A stretch of DNA of 64,000 nucleotides from Paramacrobiotus metropolitanus (Eukaryota; Tardigrada; Eutardigrada; Parachela; Macrobiotidae). Under the pieces are notes generated by a model. It ran no database searches. It was not told the origin of the DNA and saw nothing but the letters and a program-made list of their open reading frames with translations. The stretch is taken from assembly GCF_019649055.1 (NCBI RefSeq), contig NW_026570227.1:2480001-2544000 (forward strand), written 5' to 3'. Shown here piece by piece: positions 55,010-64,000 of the stretch (the first letter of the stretch is position 1; every line of letters begins with the position of its first letter). A program made the position numbers and the translations under genes.

Positions 55010-58000
55010 ATGGCCCGCAAACGCGGCACCCTTCGCCTGACAGCACCGCACGCCCGCAAACGCAAATCCCGCGCCAAGCAGCCCGTGGCCCCCGCTGTGG
55101 AGGAGACATGGTCCGTCGAGGACATCCTCGATGATAAAGCTGTCGTGAGCGGGAGAAACAAAACTCACGAGTTCCTGATTAAATGGCGTGATTGTCCGCC
55201 GGAGCAGAACAGCTGGGAGCCCCTAGATAATCTCCTGGCGGGGGAGTGGAACCCCAAGGAGGAGGTCATCGATTATCTGGAGGCCAAGTACAAGGGCGGC
55301 ATGGTACTGCTGGAGGAGCTGCCGGGGAAGGGGTCCAAAGGAAAAATCAAGTATTCCATTGTGACGAGGGAGAAACAGCGGGAGATGCAGCGGAAGGGGA
55401 CGCTGGATAAGGAACTGAAGGAATCCGTCAAAGGTACGCATGCAGAGGAATTTTCCCATTTTTTAAAAATTTTTCCGCATTTTTTGGGGGGTTTGGTTGT
55501 TTTTTTTATTTTGGAAATTTATTTAATATTGCTGATTTGTGTAATTTTTTGGAATACCATGGAACGCGTTTTTGCTTCACAAGATTCACAATTTTACAGC
55601 GCTTTTATTTTGCGCTTTGTTGTTTTATCGATAATTTTGTTTAGAGAGAATATTGTATGCGAAAATTAATTTTTAAATACGGATCCAGAATTATTTTGGC
55701 CATTATTTTGTTTTCATGATTTATTGGAATTTGTTATACTACTGATCTATTTTGGATTATTGGAGTTTATATTTTTGAATGCGGTCTATTTTTGTGTGCT
55801 GTTGCTGCTGAAAGTTCTGAATTTTTAAAATAGATTAATTATCCTTTTTTTGAAATATTTTACGTCTGCGCGCATAATTTTCATGTGACGGCACCGATGC
55901 TCTAAGCATTTTGTGTATTTTTTATACAAATTTCCGGAAAATGTCGCCTGTTCTTTTTTATAACAGTACGCAAATAAATCTTATTTGCGTACTGTTAGAA
56001 GCTCTTTTTTTATTTATTATTTCAGTATTTATTTGTTATTTTTTATTGCTATTTTTATAGAAATTTCCTCGAAGAAATCCGCGACCAAACGAGCGGCCAG
56101 TAGTTCTTCGGAACGACTGCGCGAACAGCACCGTGTCGAGCTGGGATTGCGCGCCGATCCGAAACCGCGCAGCAACCTGCTGCCCGAGAGCATCGTGAAG
56201 CGTCCCACGACGGCGGCCCGCCGGACATCCCGCGTCCCGATTACGGCGCCATCCGCTGCGGAGTCACGCAAGCGCAAACCGGACACGACGGATGACGAGT
56301 CTTCGGCGTCGGACACGAGCTCCGTGCAGATTCTGGGATCGGTCAGCAGCTCCAGTTCGGTGCAGATTATCGGTCAGTACTGGAAAAAATTTGCAGTTTT
56401 ATCGTTTTAGAAAATCTTATTGCTAAATTAATAAGAAAATAAATAAATAGATTTATATTGATTTAAACAGCTATTAATCTAGTGTGAATAAGAAGTTGAA
56501 TTTAATGAATTTGAAATTTAATAATTTTAGAAATTTGATTGCTAAACCATTAAGCAGAATAAATAAATAGATTTATATTGATTTAAACAGATATTAATCT
56601 AGTGTGAATAAGTTGAATTTAATGAATTTGAAATTTAATAATTTTAGAAAATTTGATTGCTAAATCATTAAGCAGAATAAATAAATAGATTTATAATGAT
56701 TTAAACTAATAATAATATAATGTGAATAAATTGAATTTAACCGTGATAATGTTTCCAATATGGACTATGTAGTAACCAAACAACCCAAATAATTTTGGTA
56801 ATTATCGAAATTTTTTCGACTACCGTATGATAGTGGAGTTTCTTTGTTTCGTTTCTGCGTTTCTTGAGATTCCAGTAAAGTGGGTAATGGTCTCGAAAGT
56901 AAAGAGGTAGAATTTAATACTGGAAACCAGTGCAGATGATGAAACGTTGAATGCGGAAGTGAAAAATAGACGATAATCAATAAGTAAAAATGCAAAATAC
57001 GATAATTAGCGGCTGTACCGTAATAAGCATGTTCATGTCATACTTAGGAGGATGTGTCGTAGTGTAAGGTATCCACTATCCCTATGGCTGGTGTATAATA
57101 CGGTTTCTTAAAGAATGACTTTGGCAAGATAAATCGGTTGCTCTAATCTTTTCCGTATTTGTTTTTGAATTTTTTGAAATTATTTTGGCAGACGATTCCA
57201 GTGGCGAGTTGTCGGAGCCCAGTCGCAAGCGCCGCTCCATGCCCGTCCGCGCCGCCGTTCAACGGCCATCATCACCGGAAATCCTCCGGGGCGACCAGCG
57301 CAAGAAGCCTCCGCCGCCGTCAGCCGGCTCGAAAGCGGACAAATGGACAGCGGAAGATGAGGCGACCCTACGCGACGGTATGGTGTTTATTCTCCGATTT
57401 TATTGTGGTTATTTCGTTTACGATTCGGTCTACGCCGGACGCTAAGGAAAATATTTCTCGGTCTATTTTTGAATATCATGGTGATTCGAAGGAATCACCG
57501 TGGTCAGCATTTTCCGTGATATGAAACTGAGAACTGATCAGTTAAAATTCAGATGGTCAGTGAATTTATTGCATGAGTACTGGTAACTTAATTAATTATT
57601 GTTTGCTTATTAATTCGATCGGTGTGCGAAGCCGATGTCGTGATTTGATTTTATTTATTTTTTTGGTATTTAGGAAACTTTATGTTGCTAATTTTCAGTT
57701 TGTCTTTCTAATTTAAAACATTAATTGCCATTTATTTCTGCGTATCGGATTATGGCGGAAATTCTCTGTTCGTTTAATTCGCTATTTTTCGATAATGTAC
57801 AGTACCAATATGCTGTTTTTTCGCGCGTATATTCATCGGCTATTTGTGCTACATCTGCTGATACGGTATTTATTTGTGAATTTATATTGTTTATTTACGT
57901 AATTTAAATTTCATTAATTTATTTAATATGGATTGCCAGTAGATAATCCGTATTCCAGTTTTGATTTGTATTTATTGTATTATTTGTATACGTAATTTGT

Positions 58001-59544
58001 TAATCAATATGCGCATTAACGAGCACCACTCAGTATATACAGTCAGATAAATGTATTTATTTGATAATTAATGTATTTATTTGATAGTTAATATTATTTA
58101 TTTATTTAATATGGGCTGTCAACTGCTATTCCGATTTTAAAATGAAATTATAGATCTGTTTCTATCGGACGACGAATCGGACGCCGACTCGGAATCCGAC
58201 TCCGACGCCAGCGAACCGGAAGCGTCCCAAACCGACGCGGCCGTCATCGCCGGCCCGGGACCCTACAAAATCATCGACCACGAGGAGCCGGTGACGGGCG
58301 GCGGGCGCGCCTCCCCCTCCACCTGGATGTACACCGTCCTGCTGTGGCCGGCGGGCTGCAAGGTCCCGCCCAAGGTCCCGCCGGCCCGCCACACCTACGC
58401 CTGGTGCGAGCAGGAATACCCGCTGGCGCTGCAGGCCTACCTGCAGTCCGTGTTGCGCTGTGAAGAGCAGCGCCGGCAGCGGATGCTCAAGGAGAAACAG
58501 CAGAAGCGCGCCCGCCGGGTCCGCGAGGAGGCCGAGGAGATTGTCAAGTTTGCCGCGCTGGAGGGCGGCTATGAGCTGCTGCTGGAGTTTATGGAGAAGG
58601 GACAGACGCCGGGCGCCGTGACACTGTGAGTGCGGAATTTTGGGAATTTTTTTCATTGATAAAAATCGATAGGTTTTCACCCTGTTATTTGCAATAGTTT
58701 TGGAAAATTAATTTTAAAATTAAATTTGAATAAATTGATTTAATTTTAACTTATCTATGTTCAGATTGAAAATGGGAATTTTTTCACCGGACACCGGGTG
58801 TGCCTAAATTTAGATACATACTTAATTTTTAATTACATTCGTTATTGTAAAGTAAATTTGATTAAATTAAGTTTAGTTTATCCCGGTTTATTGGAATTTG
58901 TGTTTACATTCTTTACGTTAAAATTTTATTTTACCCGGGTTTTAATTTTAGAAAATTAATTTATAATTTGACAGCTGCAAAACTCGAACGGATGGACATG
59001 TAACGTGGTAAAATTAGCATTTTTAAATCTGTTTGTACGCTTTTTGTGATGAAATTTGGATTGTGTTCTTGCACGGATTGTAGTGTGATGTTTATGCCGT
59101 GCCCGTAATGTTATTCATTTCAGAAAATCGAATAAAAATATAGGTAAAACCGGAATTTTGTGTAAAATTTCATTCCGTAAAATTCCCAGTTATTCAGTGT
59201 TCTAAGGGTAATCTTTCGAAACTATATCGTTATTCGTTACAGTTTCGCTTAAAATTTATACGAATCGGTACGATTTGAATTCTCCTGCACATCTTTTTTA
59301 ATATTATTTGCGGAAATTATTTTTTAAAAGCTTCCTGAATATTTTATTTCCTTATGATTTTATTTATTGCATTTTTGACTTTTGATATCTTCAGATTTTA
59401 ATCTTTGTTGCATCTTTGTTCAGCGTTATTTTCGCTGAATTTGATAATTTCAGGGATGATTTTCCCGCGTTCCACCGGAAAGTGGACGCCGTTATGCGGC
59501 AAAACCAGCAAGGAGCAGCGGGATCCTCCAAAACCAACGCGTAG
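55010..59544 (+). CDS. HP1-like protein: chromodomain plus chromoshadow-like domain
   Basis: The five exons are 55010-55433, 56061-56372, 57192-57377, 58154-58625 and 59454-59544. Phases match, giving 494 residues. A basic N-terminus (ARKRGTLRL, HARKRKSRAK) precedes a chromodomain at about residues 34-95, with the aromatic-cage pattern (ETWSVEDILDD, HEFLIKW, NSWEPLDNL, VIDYLEAKYKG). The middle exons are a Ser/Lys/Arg-rich linker with two SSVQI repeats. Exon 4 has an acidic Asp/Ser run and then YKIIDHEEPV..WMYTVLLWPAG..YPLALQAYLQSVL, resembling a divergent chromoshadow domain, followed by a charged coiled-coil-like helix. It probably reads histone H3 methylation, as HP1/Polycomb-type chromodomains do. 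Exon 4 must end at ACACT before GTGAGT, not at the in-frame TGA that follows. The gene is intact and partly duplicated at 62 kb. Confidence 0.85.
56405..56745. repeat. Three tandem units of about 115 bp inside intron 2
   Basis: Three consecutive AT-rich units each contain ATTGCTAAA, AATAAATAAATAGATTTAT, GATTTAAAC and GTGTGAATAA in the same order. The third is the most diverged. They lie in the intron between exons 2 and 3 of the chromodomain gene. Confidence 0.85.
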
Positions 59545-61540
59545 ATCGATACTCACCCGTTTTTAAGGAAATTTCCACATTTTACATTTTTATAGATTTG
59601 AACTTTCGCTATAAACTGGTTTTTAATTCTCTAATTCGGAATTGAATTTTTTACATTATATTGGAGCTTGTGCGTTCGTTTAGTTTATAGTTGTTCTAAA
59701 CTTGTACATTTGTGTAACCGTATACGGCTCTAACCCATGATGGAATGCGTTGACGGCATCTTCACTTTTAAATTTCAGGATTTGCAGAGAGTTGCACACA
59801 AATAAGCTGTGGAATGGTGAATTTTTAACAGTGATAAATAGCATTCTTTTTCGCTTACTGACAGATCTGATATTCTTAGCGGTTTCTGTGTTTTCTACCA
59901 TGGATGCGACGGTCCTGGCCTAGACTGTGGATAGAAATAAACTTGGGTTACGTTGATCATGATATGCAAAGTTCAAACCGTAACAAACGGGATAATTTTG
60001 TTTATTAAGACTGGTAATTGTATCTAGTAATTGGTTTGATTTTGACCAATGGGAGTGATTTGGAGGCGGACGCGTTGGTATCTGCCGATTACTATGTACA
60101 ACGAGATTCTTTATCTTAATGGAATTTTTCTCAACAGAAAACACAATTTTTCAGCCAAAAATTAAACATTAAGAAACTTTTGACATTTGTTGGCCCTTAA
60201 TTATAAATTAATTTTTATGCAGATTCGTCATTATGTACATTCTTCATGGTGTTTAATGATCTTTAATTATATTCACCGTAGTAATGTATTTGATGACCTT
60301 TATTAATTAACTACATCAGATTTGTTGACTTCTATTACAGTAATTAATTGCTATGTTGTTTTCGTCATTATGTACAGCCTTCACGGTATTTGTCGACCTA
60401 TTTGTATTCACCGTCAGCGCATAATGTATTTAGTGACCTTTGTTAATAGCGAATGCGCTTCTTTGGGTTATTCACCAATCACCATAACATAGGTTAAACA
60501 CAAAATTACGCAGTTCATTATTTCAACACACAACACACTTCATCCAGCCTCTCTTTTGTACTTTTTTTACCGATACAAAACGTTTCCTAGAACACACGCG
60601 GCGTTTCCTCGCATTAAAGCAACACTGATTCTCTGCTTCAGAAACTGCATGAGTGGACCGTTTTTGTTGTATCCTCGTAAAAAACATCTTGGACATCTTA
60701 CATTTCGCTTCTTTACCTCTTTATCAGATTTGTTGGCCTTATTACACGATTAATTATTATGTTATTAATTCGCCTTTATGTACATTCTTCATGGTGTTTG
60801 CTGACCTCTTTTTATTAATTATTATTATCTATTTTCACCGTCGTAATTTAGTTGATGACCTTTATTAAATTAAGTATATCAGATTTGTCACAATGACAAA
60901 TGGGGATAAAATACGTATAAGATCGCATGCCCGGACAAGTGCGGGTGCAACCGGTAGTTTCCTCCAGTTCCACATTTGGCCGAAGACAGTAAAAGCCGTA
61001 AAAACGCCCACGTGGAAACGATGGGTTTCCTGTTTTCGCCCTGGCAGTCCAAACTTTTGGCATATTTGGTTCGGATTTTAGGAAGCTCATTCGTTTCGCT
61101 GGCAGAAAGATTCGCGACATTAGAGGGGAACCTCGTTCTACTGCTTGTTTTTTGAAGCAGAAATCAGGTCTTGCTGTAGTGAAAGGAAATGCTGCTGCTG
61201 TTTTGGGCACTTTGAATTATATGCGTCCAAGGATTTTTGACGGCGATAACGATTTTGGCTGTTTTTTTAAACGTTTAAATTTGTACCATTTTAAACAGTA
61301 TTACGCGAATGCATTTTTTATACGTCGATGGCCTTCGCCCAATAAAAGTTAAATAGAAATGTAGATGATAGGCTAACATTAGAAAAAGCTGTTGGTTATA
61401 CAGACTATACGTATCCATGCGGACCACAATTCATTGGTACGTAATTAAAGTACAATAGAAGTATCTTTATTTCTTCACGATACTTTGGCTGTTCGGCATT
61501 ACAGTATCAAATACCGGTACGTACCATTATTAAAGATAAA
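59545..61540. other. Intergenic between the two chromodomain copies
   Basis: The first 400 nt form the 3' flank of copy 1, repeated after copy 2 at 63,545-64,000. The remainder is AT-rich and contains repeated motifs of the form TTCATGGTGTTT..GACCTTT..TTAATTA near 60,240-60,460 and 60,780-60,880. It also holds one possible coding remnant (separate entry). Confidence 0.45.
61080..61352 (+). pseudogene. Unidentified coding remnant
   Basis: Opening just after a TAG at 61,078-61,080, about 90 codons read RKLIRFAGRKIRDIRGEPRS, then FLKQKSGLAVVKGNAAAVLG and a basic tail to a TAA near 61,352. The mix of charged and small residues looks like real protein rather than chance. I suspect a decayed mobile-element ORF but do not recognise the family. 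No intact start or neighbouring domain is visible. Confidence 0.3.
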
Positions 61541-62093
61541 TACAAGCCTTCGATAGAACGGCGTTGAGTTGTCTCGTATCTCTGGTAGGTTGCAAGCGCC
61601 GCAGCCTTGATACACATCGGATCGCCACGCTACGCGACGATATTAGCCTGTTTGTGTCATTGTCCGACAATCGGTCTCTCTGTCCTCTCATTTGGACGCT
61701 TTCTATCTCTCTCTCTCTCTTTCTCTCTCTCAATATCTCTCTCTCTATTTCGTATTCGATCTTTCTCGAAACGGATTTTGTATCCGGAAATAATGATATC
61801 AGAGCGGCCCATTCGCGTGATCAAGCAGAATTTTCGCTTTTGTTAGTTTTGTACTCTCCACTGACGACCACATGCAGCGACCCTGATTTCTTTTTGCTTG
61901 CGTTGTTTGACACTTTTTCTCGCACTGAATATCGTCCCTGATCCTTTTTAGCACCCCTTTGTAATTGTTTTCCAACTTTTCTAACATCCCGAGTACACCG
62001 TACTGCTGCAGTGCAACCGCAGTCGTGATTTGTTGTCTTTCTGTCGTTTCTGCGCGCTTTCCATCCTTTTCCTGTAGTGAGTGTAGTCCCGCG
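61541..62093 (+). promoter_or_regulatory. Duplicated 5' flank of the chromodomain gene with (TC)n tract
   Basis: This stretch aligns by eye with 54,515-55,009 (shared GATATTAGCCTG, TCGGTCTCTCTGTCCTCTCAT and TTTCTCGAAACGGATTTT). It includes an expanded TCTC microsatellite at about 61,704-61,750. The duplication therefore carried the promoter. Confidence 0.6.
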
Positions 62094-63475
62094 ATGGCCC
62101 ACGCCGAGCAGCCCGCGGCCCCCGCAGTGGAGGAGACATGGTCCGTCGAGGATATCTTAGATGATGAAGCTGCCGCGAACGGGACCCACGAGTTCCTGAT
62201 CAAGTGGCTCGGTTGTCCGCCAGAGCAGAACAGCTGGGAGCCCCTGGATAACCTCCTGGCGGGGGAGTGGAACCTCCGGGATGCCATTATTGACTATCTG
62301 GAGGCCAAGTACAAGGGCGGCATGGTGCTGCTGGATGAGCTGCCGGAGAAGGGAACCAAGGGAAAAATCAAGTATTACATTGTGACGAAGGAGAAACAGC
62401 GGGAGATGCAGCGGAATGGAATGCTGGATGTTTATGGCAAAGGGACAGACGCCGGGCGCCGTGACACTGTGAGTACGGATTGTTTTGTTTTTCGGATTAA
62501 AATAGAACGGTTTTACCGGTTTTTCTAATTTTCGAAATTATTTTTAAAATTCAGTTTACATATTAATTTATTTAAATTTGATTTTTTAATATTTATTTTT
62601 ACCGGAGTATTTTAGACAGTTAATAATGAAATTTAATTTGTTCCGTTGATTTGAGTTTACATACAGATTTTTAATGGTAAGATATAAATGTGTTTACCGG
62701 GGTATTTAATTTTAGAAAATTATTTTCAAAATTAAATTTATGTATCTTAATTTATTTAATTTTGATTTTTGAATTTTGATGTTCTTACCCAAGTGTTTAA
62801 TTTTAGAAAATTATTTGGAGTTTATATTTGAGTAATTTATCTGTTTTTAGTTTATTTGAATTTACGTTTGTATTTGTAATGTTAAAATACAAATGTTTTT
62901 GCCCTCTTGTTTAATTTTAGAAAATTAATTTTGAAATTTGACAGTTGCAAAAATTCCAACAGATGGAAATCGAAAACAGTAAAATCAGCTTTATGCATCC
63001 TTTTTGTGGTGAAATTTGGGCTCTGTTTTTGCACGTATCATAGCGCTAAGTTTTGCCGTAAAGTGAAAGTAATTTCATTAGTTCCAGTCTCGTACAAACG
63101 GAATTTGTGGGGACTTAAATTCGTAGTTATGCTTCTTTCTAAATTTAATTAATTCTTGCGAAATTAAATCGTTACAGTTTCGGTTAATATTAATATGACT
63201 GTATCCGATTTAAAATTGTTCTATACATCCATTTTTATTTGATTCGTGGTTTTTTCAAAAATTATTTGCTAAAATTAATTTTTATAAAAGTTTGCTGATT
63301 ATTTTATTAGTTTTTTTTGCTATAGTTTCTTATTTTATTTAATCAAATTTTTGTTTCATTTGTGCTTTTGTTTGTGGCGTTTTGACGTTTCATGTTCTTC
63401 AGATTTTTGTTTTTATTGCATCATTATCCAGCGTTACATTTACGGTTAGTTGAATTTGATAATTTTCAGGGATGA
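62094..63475 (+). CDS. Truncated chromodomain-only paralogue with internal deletion
   Basis: Exon 1 (62094-62468) encodes a chromodomain nearly identical to the gene at 55,010 (ETWSVEDILDDEAAANGTHE.., NSWEPLDNLLAGEW). At MLD the sequence jumps to the end of exon 4 of the parent (TTTATGG..GGGACAGACGCCGGGC), so exons 2, 3 and most of 4 are deleted. The fused part is read one frame off (VYGKGTDAGRRDT). The parent donor GTGAGT (62469) and acceptor (63469) are kept. Splicing adds only GGA before TGA at 63,473, giving about 126 residues. The parent N-terminal basic leader is also shorter (MAHAEQPAA). It has no chromoshadow-like domain. It is either a pseudogene or a new short chromodomain protein that could compete with the parent. 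Confidence 0.65.
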
Positions 63476-64000
63476 TTTTCCCGCGTTCCACCGGAAAGTG
63501 GACGCCGTTATGCGCCAAAACCAGCAAGGAGCAGCGGGATCCTCCAAAACCAACGCGTAGATCGATACTCACCACTTGTGAAGAAAATTTCCGCATTTTA
63601 CAATTTTATTAATTTGAAGCTTTCGTTGAAAACTGGTTTCTCATTTCTCTAATTCGGAATTGAATATTTTTTGCATTATATTTCAGCTTGTGCGTTCGCA
63701 CAGTTTATAGTTTACTAAACTTGTACAGTTGTGTAACCGAATACGGCTTTAACCTGTGATGAAATGCGTTTACAGCATCTTGACTTTAAATTCTGAGGAT
63801 TTGCATACAGTTGCACACGAATAAGCTTTGAAATGGTGAATGTGTAACCGTGATAAATAGAATTTTTTTCGCTTACTGACGGGCCTAATACTCTTAGCGG
63901 TTTCTATGTTTTCTACGTTGGATGCGACGGTGAATAGAAATGAACTTTGATTGTGGATAGAAATAAACCTGGGTTACGTTCAACGTTGATATGCAAAGTT
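63476..64000. repeat. Duplicated last exon and 3' flank of the chromodomain gene
   Basis: 63,476-63,559 still carries the parent's last-exon sequence almost unchanged (CCAGCAAGGAGCAGCGGGAT), although it is out of frame in this copy. The following DNA to the window end matches 59,545-59,950. The duplication continues to the right edge. Confidence 0.7.

Noticed and set aside
55434-55669. Extension of the first chromodomain exon as a longer open frame
   Set aside because: A good donor (GTACGC) and a phase-matched second exon show this is intron; its translation is unstructured and hydrophobic.
1-64000. CRISPR arrays, operons or bacterial signals
   Set aside because: None seen; intron structure and gene content are clearly animal.

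Overview
The window is animal nuclear DNA. Genes are split by short introns (mostly about 45-130 nt) with GT..AG ends. They encode animal-type products: a BMP2/4-Dpp ligand, rhodopsin-like and gustatory-like 7TM receptors, MARVEL four-TM proteins, F-box proteins and an HP1-like chromodomain protein. The compact genes and lineage-specific receptor families point to a small protostome invertebrate. A tardigrade-like ecdysozoan is possible, but nothing in the sequence proves the phylum.

Left third (1-20 kb): the 5' end of a Ras-like GTPase runs off the left edge (minus). Next come an intact seven-exon peptide-receptor-like GPCR (minus), a decayed 3' copy of it fused to an F-box terminal exon, two small TIR elements, a MARVEL/CMTM-like gene (plus), a 360-bp imperfect palindrome and a partial second MARVEL gene (minus). 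From about 10.98 to 17.2 kb lies a block with an apparently intact MULE-type transposase (plus), a stand-alone GIY-YIG nuclease (minus, convergent) and an atypical zinc-finger protein (minus). A TANGO2/NRDE reading frame follows and is cut short by 1.2 kb of CCGACC/GGTCGG-rich foldback DNA.

Middle (20-43 kb): a family cluster built by segmental duplication. It contains three F-box genes with a shared architecture (one probably broken, one lacking its N-terminal exon, one complete), two near-identical gustatory-receptor-like genes in tandem, a third degenerate GPCR copy carrying a PIF/Harbinger-like MITE, a tRNA-headed SINE and a GC-rich hAT-like MITE. A complete 2-oxoglutarate/Fe(II) dioxygenase gene closes this part.

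Right third (43-64 kb): about 7 kb with no convincing gene precedes a two-exon dpp/BMP2/4 gene. Then come AT-rich repeats, a Tc1/mariner-type element and a five-exon chromodomain plus chromoshadow-like gene. A second copy of that gene has an internal deletion that fuses the chromodomain exon to the end of exon 4 out of frame, leaving a predicted 126-residue chromodomain-only protein.

Exon models were built by hand from splice signals, codon phase and comparison between paralogous copies in the window. Family names come from motif recognition, not from database searches.
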